64,000 nt of DNA from a virus: positions 16,857 to 80,856 of the IMG/VR virus record IMGVR_UViG_3300048672_000475. One strand, given 5' to 3'. A program made the position numbers and the translations under genes. Of the stretch, positions 44,992 through 54,450 are shown in pieces (position 1 is the first letter of the stretch; each line of letters begins with the position of its first letter). The notes under the pieces were generated by a model. That model had not been told where the DNA came from and did not search any database. It worked only from the letters and a program-made list of their open reading frames with translations.

Positions 44992-46833
44992 ATGATAAAC
45001 GTAAAAGAGTACAGTACTCCGGTACTGATAACGACCCTTCGCGCCTATAACGAGGCATACCGTAGCGGGACGCCTTTGGTACCCGATCACGCCTACGATG
45101 CCTTGGTGGAAGAACTTCGATTCCGCATGCCGAGTCACCCATTCCTGCAAGAACCCGAGCCCGAACCGGAAAACGTATTCGGCAAGACGGCACCCCTCCC
45201 AGAGCGTATGCTATCCACCCAAAAAGCGTATACAACCGAAGAGGTGCAAAAATGGTGTGCGGAAGTAGACCGCGTTTCTAAAATGATAGGCGTAGCGCCG
45301 CTCGTCAAAGTGATGCCTAAGTTAGATGGGTATGCAGCGTACTACGACGGCGAAAAGATGTATACGCGGGGCGACGGGCGGAACGGTACTGACATATCGC
45401 ACGTATTAGAGTGCATGACCTTTGATATGACCGTCAAAGGTAAAGGCGAAATCGTCGTAGATTCAGATTTCTTTAAAGAGTACCTAGCAGACGAATTTGA
45501 GAATACACGCAATGTTATCGCGGCGGCGTTGAAAGAAGGCGAAAAATCCGACGCTGTATTGGCGGGGCTACAATCAGGCCATATTCGATTTGAAGCGTTC
45601 AGCAATTTGAGTGTTTCGCCTACTATTAAAGCAACGGACGCGCCGGCTATAATCGACACGCTGTGGACAGACATAATTACTAACTGCCCGTACGACACGG
45701 ACGGCCTAGTATTTGAGGCGCTGGATGATGCTGTCAAAGACGAGATGGGCGCTACCAATCATCATCACCGTTGGCAGATGGCGTACAAACGCAATACCGA
45801 GTTCTATGATGTTCGGGTAACGGGATTAACATGGCAAACAGCCAAGTCGGGCCGTATTACGCCAGTTGTCGAGCTGGAACCTACGCGCATCTCCGGCGTA
45901 ACGGTGAGTCGCGCTACGGGACACCATGCGGGTAATGTGATTAACCAAGGTATCGACGACGGTGCTATCGTCCGGGTATGCCGAAGCGGTCAGGTTATCC
46001 CCTATATCTCAGAAGTGGTAGCCGAGGCACCTTTCGGATTGGTAGCGCACCCCGGAGAATGCCCATCGTGCGGAGCCCCAACGCATTTGGACGGCGATAA
46101 CTTGATGTGTACCAACGTCGCGGATTGCCCCGCACAGGTAGCGGGTAAAATTGAGCATTTTTTCAAAACGATTGGTAATTGTGACGGCTTCGGACCGGTT
46201 GTGTGTGAACAACTGGTTAAGTACGGAATAACTAGGGTATCTGAAGTGTACGGAATGTCTTCTCGGGAGTTTGGTACCGCCGGGTTCGGAGAGAAAACAG
46301 CGTTTAATTTATACAATGAGCTGCTTAATAGCACGCAACGGGAGATAGAGGACTGGCGATTCTTAGCCGCATTCGGGATTCCTAACTTTGGGCCCGCGAG
46401 TTGTGAAAAATTACTTCAAAAATACCCGATAGCTCTGCTGGATGAGCTGGAGCCAGACGACTTAACTACCGTAGAAGGCATAGGGGAGCTAACGGCTAAT
46501 TCTTTTTACCAGCAGTTCCAGAATTTAGATTATGACGGCGAATTTTGGGAGTTGCTAGATATGTTTAGGCTAAAACATACGCCAGTTTGCGGCCACAGGA
46601 CAGGAAGCCTAGCTGGAAAAACGATTTGCTTTACCGGCACGATGACTCAAGGTAGCCGCAAGGATATGGAAGCGTCGGCAAAAGCAAACGGCGCGACGGT
46701 GACTTCTAGCGTGAGTAGCAAGACGGATTATCTAGTCTGCGGCGAAAATGTAGGTGCGAACAAAACGGCTGCGGCGGCTAAGAATGGCGTTACGGTGTTG
46801 ACGGAGGACGAGTATTTGGGGATGATCGGGTAA
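44992..46833 (+). CDS. ligA: NAD-dependent DNA ligase
   Basis: A 613-residue ligase that seals nicks using NAD+. The adenylation lysine is in VKVMPKLDGYAAYY (KxDG, about residue 110); the Ia-like N-terminal helices, the OB region (RITPVVELEPTRISG), a C4 zinc finger (CPSCGAPTHLDGDNLMC...C), the HhH region and a C-terminal BRCT domain (LAGKTICFTGTMTQGSRKDM) follow in the normal order. Length is slightly below bacterial LigA. ACTGGAGAACAAA precedes the start. Confidence 0.95.
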   Translation: MINVKEYSTPVLITTLRAYNEAYRSGTPLVPDHAYDALVEELRFRMPSHPFLQEPEPEPENVFGKTAPLPERMLSTQKAYTTEEVQKWCAEVDRVSKMIGVAPLVKVMPKLDGYAAYYDGEKMYTRGDGRNGTDISHVLECMTFDMTVKGKGEIVVDSDFFKEYLADEFENTRNVIAAALKEGEKSDAVLAGLQSGHIRFEAFSNLSVSPTIKATDAPAIIDTLWTDIITNCPYDTDGLVFEALDDAVKDEMGATNHHHRWQMAYKRNTEFYDVRVTGLTWQTAKSGRITPVVELEPTRISGVTVSRATGHHAGNVINQGIDDGAIVRVCRSGQVIPYISEVVAEAPFGLVAHPGECPSCGAPTHLDGDNLMCTNVADCPAQVAGKIEHFFKTIGNCDGFGPVVCEQLVKYGITRVSEVYGMSSREFGTAGFGEKTAFNLYNELLNSTQREIEDWRFLAAFGIPNFGPASCEKLLQKYPIALLDELEPDDLTTVEGIGELTANSFYQQFQNLDYDGEFWELLDMFRLKHTPVCGHRTGSLAGKTICFTGTMTQGSRKDMEASAKANGATVTSSVSSKTDYLVCGENVGANKTAAAAKNGVTVLTEDEYLGMIG

Positions 46834-46834
46834 C

Positions 46835-46863
46835 TTGACAACAGATCTGCCTCCAATTATCAT
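46835..46863 (+). promoter_or_regulatory. Promoter before the homing endonuclease gene
   Basis: TTGACA (46835-46840), 17-base spacer, TATCAT (46858-46863), directly after the ligase stop. It would serve the endonuclease gene and the large terminase gene behind it. Confidence 0.65.
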
Positions 46864-46892
46864 ATATCGGAAATCTGATAACTGGAGGCAGT

Positions 46893-48431
46893 ATGAAAAG
46901 AGCGGTAACCGAAAAAACGGAGGCCCTTAAAGAAAAGTTACGTGGCGAGGGGAGAGTGATTTTCCTTAACCGAATGCAAGAGATGTACGGCGACAAGCTA
47001 GATCTTAGCTTGGTTCAATACGTGAATTCGCAGACCAAAGTAAAGGTACGATGTGTAGAGCACGACCATGTTTTTGAGGGTAAACCAAACAATTTAGGCA
47101 TGGGTAAGACAGGATGCCCTACTTGCACCACGGCTAAAAAGAAAGCGGCTAATCCGAATACGCTGTCTCAAGAAACTTTTCTTGCTAAGTGCAGAGAAGT
47201 ACACGGCGACAAATATGATTACTCAAAAACCGTATACGAATCCGCGCACAAAGAAGTCACAATAATCTGCCCGGAGCATGGCGAATTCACGCAGCTAGCT
47301 AGATCACACCACAAAGGGCAGGGGTGTAGGCGGTGCGCTCGCATAGCTATTACGAATAAGCAGTTGGGTAATTTAGAAGACTTTATCGCAATAGCAACAG
47401 AAGTTCATAAAGGCAAATACGACTATAGGCTAGCGGAGTACGCGGGAAATTTAACCGCTGTAAAAATACTCTGCAAGGACCACGGTATATTTGAGCAGAA
47501 TCCAAAAGACCATAAGCAAGGGAACGGATGTCCAAAATGCGGAGTTACAGGACCGTCTAAAGCTGAGGCCGAAATAGCGGAATATGTGAAGTCTTTAGTA
47601 GAAGGTGTACGGACCAGCGATAGGTCGGCCATAGCCCCGAATGAACTGGATATTTATGTACCGGATAAAAATTTGGCTATCGAATTCAATGGTGTTTACT
47701 ACCACTCCGAAAAATTCATATCCAAAGATTATCACCTAGAAAAACTAAAGAAATGCAATTCAGCAGGCATAGACCTGATACAAATATTTGAGGATGAGTG
47801 GGAGGATTTAGGAAAACGCGAAATCGTAAAATCCATGATTTCATCCAGATTAGGAGCTAACGGTACTCGTATTTATGCGAGAAATACCGCTTTAGAGGTA
47901 GTCCAGACTAAAGAAGCGCGGACGTTTCTTGACGCTAACCATATACAAGGATTTGCGGCCACAGGAACCTACTATGGCCTACGAACAAAAGACGGCGAAT
48001 TGGTATCCGTAATGGCGTTTTCTCCCCCAAGGCGGTCTATAACGCGGGCGAAAACGGAGTACGAGTTAGAGTTGGTTCGGTACGCACCCAAACTATTTAC
48101 CACTGTTGTAGGAGGGTTCTCCAAGTTACTTAGCCCGGTAAAAGGTAAGCGGATAGTGACGTATTGCGATAGGCGGCTATTTAACGGAAACGGATACAAA
48201 GCGGTAGGTTTCAGAGTGGTTAGGGAAAATCCACCTGAGTATTACTACCTACACCGAAAAACTCGAAATTTCAGGCATTCACGATTAGGGTTCCAACGAA
48301 AACACCTAGAGAAAAAACTTGAGAATTTTGATCCGGCCAAAACTGAACATCAAAACATGCTAGATCACGGATACCGCAGGATTTACGGATGCGGTACTAT
48401 AACGCTCGTACTGGACAAAGGTAATACATGA
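46893..48431 (+). CDS. Vsr-like (EDxHD) homing endonuclease with zinc-repeat DNA-binding arm
   Basis: A 512-residue protein. The first ~215 residues are three zinc-binding repeats of the DUF723 kind (KFxxxHGDKYDYSKTVY, ICPEHGEF, GCRRC; similar units near residues 30, 100 and 170). They are followed by a Vsr/PD-(D/E)xK-like nuclease core: NELDIYVPDKNLAIEFNGVY, YHSEKF, and IQIFEDEW. This is the layout of I-Bth0305I-type homing endonucleases. It lies between ligA and the large terminase gene and overlaps the latter by 4 bases, with its own promoter. The C-terminal ~200 residues are of unknown role. Confidence 0.85.
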   Translation: MKRAVTEKTEALKEKLRGEGRVIFLNRMQEMYGDKLDLSLVQYVNSQTKVKVRCVEHDHVFEGKPNNLGMGKTGCPTCTTAKKKAANPNTLSQETFLAKCREVHGDKYDYSKTVYESAHKEVTIICPEHGEFTQLARSHHKGQGCRRCARIAITNKQLGNLEDFIAIATEVHKGKYDYRLAEYAGNLTAVKILCKDHGIFEQNPKDHKQGNGCPKCGVTGPSKAEAEIAEYVKSLVEGVRTSDRSAIAPNELDIYVPDKNLAIEFNGVYYHSEKFISKDYHLEKLKKCNSAGIDLIQIFEDEWEDLGKREIVKSMISSRLGANGTRIYARNTALEVVQTKEARTFLDANHIQGFAATGTYYGLRTKDGELVSVMAFSPPRRSITRAKTEYELELVRYAPKLFTTVVGGFSKLLSPVKGKRIVTYCDRRLFNGNGYKAVGFRVVRENPPEYYYLHRKTRNFRHSRLGFQRKHLEKKLENFDPAKTEHQNMLDHGYRRIYGCGTITLVLDKGNT

Positions 48432-50050
48432 CACAACAAAAAATCCACGCTAAAAAACCAAAATTAGCGTTCCCTCCGAAGAAAACTGATTTGGTAACGT
48501 TTGAGTTTACGGAAGAAGAACTTATCGCGGGGTTAGCCGACCCGCGATGGAGGCTATCGAATCTGTACACGATCTATAATAAAAAGAACCGGCCAATTAT
48601 ATTCAGGCCGAACGCAATCCAGAATACCATTCTCACAGATATGTGGTTTCGGAACGCCATTCTCAAAGCGAGGCAGGGCGGGGTGTCTACGTTTGTGCAG
48701 ATTTTTATGCTGGATACTTGCCTATTTTCAGAACAGCAGCGGGGTAAGGTAATCTGCTCTGATCTTAATCTAGCTGAAGGTATTTTACGTGACGTATTTA
48801 AACGCGCGTACGATAACTTACCAGCACCGTTCAAAATTGCGTTACCTACGTCTGGCGAACCCTCAAAGAGTAAAATTGAATTTACCAACGGCTCTATCGT
48901 AGAAGTAACTACCAGCGCCAGGGGGCAGACGCCTTCAATCGTACACATCAGCGAATATGGTAAGATCGCGGCCAAAGACCCTCAAAAGGCAAGAGAAATT
49001 CAAACGGGTACGCTAACTGCGGCGGCGGCGGACGCTCTAGTATTCGTGGAATCTACTGCAGAGGGAAATTCAGGCGCTTTTTACGATTTGGTGCAGACTG
49101 CGGTTAAGTTACAAGAATCAGGAAAACCCTTATGGAAGTTAGACTTTAAGTTGTTTTTCTTTCCTTGGTACATAGACCCCTCCTACGTAGCTCCGGCGGA
49201 TTGTGTAACTATATCACCAAAAGACCATGAGTATTTCGACACCGTAGAGCAACGATGTAAAACCAAAATATCGCCAGAGCAACGCGCATGGTACGTCAAA
49301 CTCAGAGAGATGAACTACGCAGGCGATAGGGAAATGATGGCCCAGGAGATGCCGAGTTTCTGGCAAGAGCCTTTCCAACAATCTTTGGAAGGTGCGTACT
49401 TCACCGAGCAGTTCACGCGAATCCGAAAAGAAAACAGAATAACGGAAGTGCCCTACGACCCGCATTATCCGGTTAACCTTTTCTTCGACCTCGGTGCGAA
49501 TGACGAAACCTCCATTTGGTTTATCCAGGCCAAGAGAGGACAGTTCGCGGTTATCGACTTCTTTGAAGACAACGGCGAACCTTTATCCTATTTCGTAAAC
49601 GAAATCGATTCCCGAGGGTATACATTAGGCTTCGTCTACCTACCGCACGACGCCAACCACCGAAAGCAGGGCCAAGACAGAAACTTAACACCCGAAGAAA
49701 TGCTACAAGAATTGTGCCCTCATTGGCGATTTCAATTAGTGCCCAGAACGCCGGATAAATTGACCGCGATCATGCAGGCTAGAAACTTCTTACCACTTTG
49801 CGTGTTTGATGAGGCTAAGTGCAAAGAAGGTCTGGCCCATCTGCAAAGCTACCGCAAAATGTGGGACCCAAGAAGAGGTATGTGGAAATCTACGCCTAAC
49901 CACGATATACACTCGAACGCGGCGGACGCCTTCCTACAAGCGGGACAGGCGAAAGCGATGAACATGTTCGGCTACGGGAATGCGGGCACTGCTATGCAGA
50001 ACACCTCGTTTGACGCCAGTTTCGTACCTGAACCCGATCTAGGATATTAA
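48428..50050 (+). CDS. Terminase large subunit
   Basis: A 540-residue packaging motor. The ATPase has a Walker A variant LKARQGGVST (about residue 79), Walker B IVHISEYG and the coupling segment VFVESTAEGNSG. The RNase H-like nuclease has NLFFDLGANDETSIWF near residue 345 and DIHSNAADAF near the end. It cuts DNA concatemers and pumps DNA through the portal encoded downstream. The gene is intact despite the endonuclease gene fused in front by ATGA overlap. Confidence 0.93.
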   Translation: MTQQKIHAKKPKLAFPPKKTDLVTFEFTEEELIAGLADPRWRLSNLYTIYNKKNRPIIFRPNAIQNTILTDMWFRNAILKARQGGVSTFVQIFMLDTCLFSEQQRGKVICSDLNLAEGILRDVFKRAYDNLPAPFKIALPTSGEPSKSKIEFTNGSIVEVTTSARGQTPSIVHISEYGKIAAKDPQKAREIQTGTLTAAAADALVFVESTAEGNSGAFYDLVQTAVKLQESGKPLWKLDFKLFFFPWYIDPSYVAPADCVTISPKDHEYFDTVEQRCKTKISPEQRAWYVKLREMNYAGDREMMAQEMPSFWQEPFQQSLEGAYFTEQFTRIRKENRITEVPYDPHYPVNLFFDLGANDETSIWFIQAKRGQFAVIDFFEDNGEPLSYFVNEIDSRGYTLGFVYLPHDANHRKQGQDRNLTPEEMLQELCPHWRFQLVPRTPDKLTAIMQARNFLPLCVFDEAKCKEGLAHLQSYRKMWDPRRGMWKSTPNHDIHSNAADAFLQAGQAKAMNMFGYGNAGTAMQNTSFDASFVPEPDLGY

Positions 50051-50063
50051 CTGGAGAACTAAA

Positions 50064-50393
50064 ATGAAAGAACGAATTGGCGTTGCTATAACATTTACCA
50101 ACGAATGCTCAATCTGGGACGGAATAGCGGTAGCGATTCACGACCCGGTTTATGAAGACACTACGTACGAATTCTATAACGGGATTGGTACGGTAGACGT
50201 AGTTAAAAAATACCTAAAAGACGGACTTGAGATACGGAGCATATCGCTGTTCGTGCCAAAATTTATGACGGGTATGGAGGTAGATTATCTTACCGATGCG
50301 CTATCGGACGAGGGTATTACCGGGATACCGGTATTCTACTCTTATCCAGGTAGGCAACCATTCGCCAACGCGATCATACCTCCGAACCACTAG
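50064..50393 (+). CDS. Hypothetical protein
   Basis: A 109-residue alpha-beta protein (MKERIGVAITFTNECSIWDG, then DVVKKYLKDGLEIRSISLFV). ACTGGAGAACTAAA precedes the ATG. It lies between terminase and portal genes but carries an early-type start signal; function unknown. Confidence 0.65.
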   Translation: MKERIGVAITFTNECSIWDGIAVAIHDPVYEDTTYEFYNGIGTVDVVKKYLKDGLEIRSISLFVPKFMTGMEVDYLTDALSDEGITGIPVFYSYPGRQPFANAIIPPNH

Positions 50394-50466
50394 ACGAATA
50401 CCACCAATCCATGCTATACAGCTATGGCGTGGCGCTATACAGAAACATCATAACTGGAGATGAAAA

Positions 50467-50673
50467 ATGAAGATATCGATTCAATTAGAAGATACCGATA
50501 AAATAGAAGCCGGAGTATCCTGGGTATCCAGAGACGGCTTTACGACTAAATGGATGTCGACGGATGACGTCGGCGAAAAACTGCAAACCTTGCTACGTGG
50601 CAATAATGTGGTCCTTAGCCTTATACCAACGGAGACCAAACGCCACTGGTGGCGTAGGGTATTTAACAGGTAG
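50467..50673 (+). CDS. Hypothetical protein
   Basis: A 68-residue protein, MKISIQLEDTDKIEAGVSWV onward, with a basic end (TKRHWWRRVFNR). ACTGGAGATGAAAA precedes the start. Not recognised. Confidence 0.65.
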   Translation: MKISIQLEDTDKIEAGVSWVSRDGFTTKWMSTDDVGEKLQTLLRGNNVVLSLIPTETKRHWWRRVFNR

Positions 50674-50693
50674 CTTACTTTTAGGTGCATAGA

Positions 50694-50939
50694 ATGGCAC
50701 GATTAGAAATAGATCCCGATGTGGTAGTGACCGGAGTAGAGGTAGACTACATGGAGCTGTATCAGCGCGCGGGCGGAAACCCGGACGAACCTTATGTCGT
50801 CTACGAGTTTGCAAATGGGCGTAAGCAGTTCTGGTCGAACTTCCAAAGCGACGGCATATACGACAAGCCTTTCAGCATAGTAGGCGGCGAAATAGTCCAC
50901 TTACCGGACCCCGATGTAAGCAATAATACTAACCCATAA
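50694..50939 (+). CDS. Hypothetical protein
   Basis: An 81-residue acidic protein (MARLEIDPDVVVTGVEVDYM...). The frame is open three codons further upstream. Its stop lies in TAACTGGAGCAGAA, so a start signal for another gene follows, but only the HNH element comes next. Confidence 0.6.
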   Translation: MARLEIDPDVVVTGVEVDYMELYQRAGGNPDEPYVVYEFANGRKQFWSNFQSDGIYDKPFSIVGGEIVHLPDPDVSNNTNP

Positions 50940-50969
50940 CTGGAGCAGAATTTGATAGACTAGGATCAC

Positions 50970-51021
50970 CTAGCGGATAGGGATTGCAACCCGAAAACTC
51001 CTTCAGTAAGAGTTCCGCTAG
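50970..51021 (+). other. Three-way-junction RNA structure before the HNH gene
   Basis: CTAGCGGA (50970-50977) pairs with TCCGCTAG (51014-51021) and encloses two hairpins, GGG-ATTGCAA-CCC (50980-50992) and ACTC...GAGT (50997-51013). The layout resembles part of a self-splicing intron or a structured 5' leader; no full group I core was found. GGGATTGCA recurs at 51045, just before the HNH start. Confidence 0.45.
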
Positions 51022-51055
51022 TATTTATACTGAGAATCATACTGGGGATTGCACG

Positions 51056-51640
51056 ATGAATAAAGTACTAATGACGGTAAAAGAGCTACCAACACAGCGG
51101 TATTTGGTAGAGTGTTTTGATTACGAAGCAGATACAGGGAGACTGTATTGGCGCGATAGACCGATACACCATTTTAAAAAAGAATACGCAGCTAGAGCCA
51201 TGAACAAAAAGTATGCAGGGAAAGAGATAGCTCTGTTTATAAATAAAGGCCATGCGTACGTCGGCGTGGGCAATAAAACTTACGCGGTTCACAGGATAAT
51301 TTGGAAACTGGTCTACGGTACGGACCCCGGAGAATACATAGACCACGTAAACGGAGATAGGTCCGATAATAGGATCGCCAATTTGAGGGAAGCCACTAAC
51401 GCACAGAATCAGATGAATCAAAGGGGTCGGACTCAAGTTAGCAATACCGGAGTAGTAGGAGTTAACTACCATAAGAGGGATAGGTCGTATAGGGCGTACA
51501 TGAGAATAAATAACAAAAGCAAGCACCTAGGTAACTATAAAAATATAGAAGACGCCATTCGTGCTAGGTTAGAAGCCGAAAAATCTTACCAAGGTGAATA
51601 CTCACCAAAAATACATAGGGGCGAATATGCGCAAAGCTAA
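51056..51640 (+). CDS. HNH homing endonuclease with AP2-like domain
   Basis: A 194-residue protein. The HNH core is VHRIIWKLVYGTDPG then YIDHVNGDRSDNRIANLREA (residues ~75-115), followed by an AP2-like DNA-binding segment (TGVVGVNYHKRDRSYRAYM, then KHLGNYKN, EDAIRAR). This pairing is typical of free-standing phage HNH homing endonucleases. GGGGATTGCACG precedes the ATG. It overlaps the start of the next gene by 14 bases. Confidence 0.9.
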   Translation: MNKVLMTVKELPTQRYLVECFDYEADTGRLYWRDRPIHHFKKEYAARAMNKKYAGKEIALFINKGHAYVGVGNKTYAVHRIIWKLVYGTDPGEYIDHVNGDRSDNRIANLREATNAQNQMNQRGRTQVSNTGVVGVNYHKRDRSYRAYMRINNKSKHLGNYKNIEDAIRARLEAEKSYQGEYSPKIHRGEYAQS

Positions 51641-52070
51641 TACCATGATAGACCCGGTAACGGAAGATAATATGCCGGTAGAGTGGGGTCCGGAAAAATG
51701 CGTAATCGCTAAAGATGCGATGAAAACGCTACAAAAACACTACCCAAAATGGCTCTGGGGTATAGAATTCAATGACGACCCCGCAACCGGTGGTTTGGAT
51801 TCAATGGTTATCCGAATCCTCGACGTACCGACGGAAACGGCGTACTACATTCGCGCCCAAGATATTGACCGCGACCGCATGCACTGCGTCCTGATAGGAG
51901 GCGGCATGCTGTTGGAGGCACTCGGATTATCCCGTACACGCAACCGGCAGGACGAGGTGCATGGACTTAGACGAACGCCCGCAGGTCTTATAGTACCTGA
52001 CCCTAACGCTGTCATCGAAACCAATCCGGGGTACAGCAAAATCAAAACCCAAGCAGCACTGTTGAGATAA
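51627..52070 (+). CDS. Hypothetical protein before the portal gene
   Basis: A 147-residue protein starting MRKANTMIDPVTEDNMPVEW inside the end of the HNH gene. The core (LWGIEFNDDPATGGLDSMVI, then GGGMLLEALGL) looks alpha-beta and resembles small proteins that sit between terminase and portal genes in podovirus-like phages. Role unknown. Confidence 0.65.
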   Translation: MRKANTMIDPVTEDNMPVEWGPEKCVIAKDAMKTLQKHYPKWLWGIEFNDDPATGGLDSMVIRILDVPTETAYYIRAQDIDRDRMHCVLIGGGMLLEALGLSRTRNRQDEVHGLRRTPAGLIVPDPNAVIETNPGYSKIKTQAALLR

Positions 52071-52074
52071 TAGT

Positions 52075-54450
52075 ATGGCATTGACATCACCGATGGACCC
52101 ACAACCATCCCTTGAGGCTGGTAACTACAAACCGTCTAGCGCGGTAGCAGCGCCGATTGTAAATGCGGTAGATTCCGTCGGTATGTCAGAGCCAGCCGCT
52201 AAGAAGCCATCAGCCACTGGAATTGGTGGACGATACGTAGATTGGCTGCAGATGGCACGAAACGCCTACGAATCCAGCGAGTCATGGCTTCAGGTCAATC
52301 AACGGGCTATATGGGCACGCAATTTTGCGCATTACCGATCTGAACACGCGCCAGACTCCCCGGTACTGTCCGACGCGAACAAACATAGGCCAAAATATTT
52401 TTGGCCAAAAACGCGAACCTTGGTGCGGGATATCCAAGCATCATCGGCGGCTGCGTATTTCGCCAGTTCGGATGTCGTAGCCATTGAAGCGGAAGATTCG
52501 GATGACAAGGAGCAGGTAGAAGCTGCGACCCTGATGAAAGAGTTGGTAAATTACCGACTTGACCAAACGATCCCATGGTACCAATTAGTATTGGGTGGCA
52601 TCCAAGAAACTTCTGTACTCGGTTCCGTCGTATCCCATCAAGGGTGGGAATACGTAGAACGCGGTGGAAAAACCGTTATGGACGCGCCCAAAGTACGCGT
52701 CGTACCGATGGAGAATGTCCGTATTTCGCCCGCTGCCGATTGGATCGATCCCGCAAACTCGTCTCCCTATTTCATTGAGCTTATGCCGATGTACTTGGGC
52801 GACGTGCTAACCCGTATCGAAGAAGGCGAGAACCCTAGAAGCGGGGAGCCCGCTTGGCGTAATCTAGGTGAGGGCCAGCTACTGTCAGCGGGTAACCGCG
52901 ACAATCTGGATACTACTCGCAGAGCAAGGGCCGGGTCGCGCCGACTGGACCCTAAATCAAACATGATGGAGTCCGAAAACGCTTTTCGGATTATCTGGGT
53001 ACACCGCAATATCATTCGGCATGACGGGGAAGATTGGTTGTACTACACAGCAGGCGCTAACGTAATGCTTTCAGAACCGGTACGGTTGGCGAGTGTAATC
53101 CCCTGGGCGGATAACAAACGCGATTACGTTATCGGCAAAATGGAAATTGAAACCGATAGGCCTTACCCCAGCGGCCCGGTAGAACTGACCTCGGGCATGC
53201 AGCGCGCGTATAACGAGTTAAAGAACCAAAAATATGAAAATGTAAGGCAGGTATTAAACCGCAGATACCTATACCGAGCCGGGAGCCAAGTTGACGTTCG
53301 AGCACTGAGCCGCAACGTACCGGGCGGGTTGATCGGTATTAGCGCACCCGGCCCGTTGAGTAACCATGTAGAACCTCTGAATACGCCTGACGTAACCTCG
53401 TCTTCGTACCAAGAGGAAGACAGGCTTTCGCTGGCCATGGACGATCTGTCGGGGTCGACAACGGGCGCTACGGTTAACTCCAACCGCAAACTGAACGAAA
53501 CGGCTACGGGCATGAACCTGATGTCCGAGGCGGCAAATAAAATTCGGGAGATGGAGCTGCGCACGTTTACAGAAACGTGGATAGAACCGGTACTTCGCCA
53601 AATAGTCCAGCTCGAAGCGATGTACGAGACTGACGAAACAGCTCTACTTGTCGCGGCTAAGAAAGCCAAGCTACGCAAAGTTCTGCTGAGCTATTTTGAC
53701 CATAAGTTTTCGGTATCGGTCAATGTTGGTATGGGCGCAGTCAGCCCAACGCAACGTATGCAGAAAGTCCAAACCGCAATATCCACAGTCGTACAGTTGA
53801 TACCACGCGCAGCCGCCGCCGTGGACGAAGAAGAAGTCACTAAGGAAATCTTCGGCGCTGCGGGCTTCGACAACGGCGCGAGATTCTTCAATTTCGAGAA
53901 AGCGCGCCAAGAAGAGCAAGCGGCGAAAGAACAAGGCGACCCGATGCAGCAAGTCCAAATGCAGCAGTTGCAGTTGAAGAGCCAAATCGCACAGCAAGAT
54001 TTCCAAATCGCGCAAGGTAAACTTCAGCTCGAAAACCAAAAACTCGCCATGGAAGCCGAAAAGCAAGCAGCAATGCTGCAAGAGCTATCGGCAAAAATCG
54101 ACTATTTGGTGTCCAGAACTGCGCACGAAAAAACCAAATTAGCTACGCAAAACGTAACCTCGATATTCCAGGCTACGCAAGCTGCGGGTACTATTGCGCA
54201 GAACCCAGGCATCGCGCCGGCTACCGATACGATTCTTAAATCAGCAGGCTTTATCGATTACAATGAGGCGCCTATCGTGGAAGAGGTAAGCCCTCCCCTG
54301 GAGCAGCCTATGGTAGAACCCGCAGTAGAAAATACACACCCTCAATTTCCGGCCAATCCCCCCTCACCGGGTACAGGGAAAGCAGGTATTTTGAAGGGTA
54401 TCGAGACACCTGAAATTGATATCAGAATGGAACGGGATAGAAGCCAATGA
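52075..54450 (+). CDS. Portal protein (P22-like)
   Basis: A 791-residue portal. Features match P22-type portals: DKHRPKYFWPKTRTLVRDIQ-like KHRPKYFWPKTR near residue 105, IPWYQLVLGGIQETSVLGSV, PLSNHVEPLNTPDVTSSSYQ and the conserved SGSTTGATVNSNRKLNETAT near residue 462. The C-terminal ~180 residues are Gln/Glu/Lys-rich helices (barrel region). Twelve copies should form the ring through which the terminase pumps DNA. Confidence 0.88.
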   Translation: MALTSPMDPQPSLEAGNYKPSSAVAAPIVNAVDSVGMSEPAAKKPSATGIGGRYVDWLQMARNAYESSESWLQVNQRAIWARNFAHYRSEHAPDSPVLSDANKHRPKYFWPKTRTLVRDIQASSAAAYFASSDVVAIEAEDSDDKEQVEAATLMKELVNYRLDQTIPWYQLVLGGIQETSVLGSVVSHQGWEYVERGGKTVMDAPKVRVVPMENVRISPAADWIDPANSSPYFIELMPMYLGDVLTRIEEGENPRSGEPAWRNLGEGQLLSAGNRDNLDTTRRARAGSRRLDPKSNMMESENAFRIIWVHRNIIRHDGEDWLYYTAGANVMLSEPVRLASVIPWADNKRDYVIGKMEIETDRPYPSGPVELTSGMQRAYNELKNQKYENVRQVLNRRYLYRAGSQVDVRALSRNVPGGLIGISAPGPLSNHVEPLNTPDVTSSSYQEEDRLSLAMDDLSGSTTGATVNSNRKLNETATGMNLMSEAANKIREMELRTFTETWIEPVLRQIVQLEAMYETDETALLVAAKKAKLRKVLLSYFDHKFSVSVNVGMGAVSPTQRMQKVQTAISTVVQLIPRAAAAVDEEEVTKEIFGAAGFDNGARFFNFEKARQEEQAAKEQGDPMQQVQMQQLQLKSQIAQQDFQIAQGKLQLENQKLAMEAEKQAAMLQELSAKIDYLVSRTAHEKTKLATQNVTSIFQATQAAGTIAQNPGIAPATDTILKSAGFIDYNEAPIVEEVSPPLEQPMVEPAVENTHPQFPANPPSPGTGKAGILKGIETPEIDIRMERDRSQ

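Noticed and set aside
50955-51030. A second tRNA-like gene before the HNH gene
   Set aside because: It has only two internal hairpins and no acceptor, T-loop sequence or CCA; kept only as an unassigned RNA structure.
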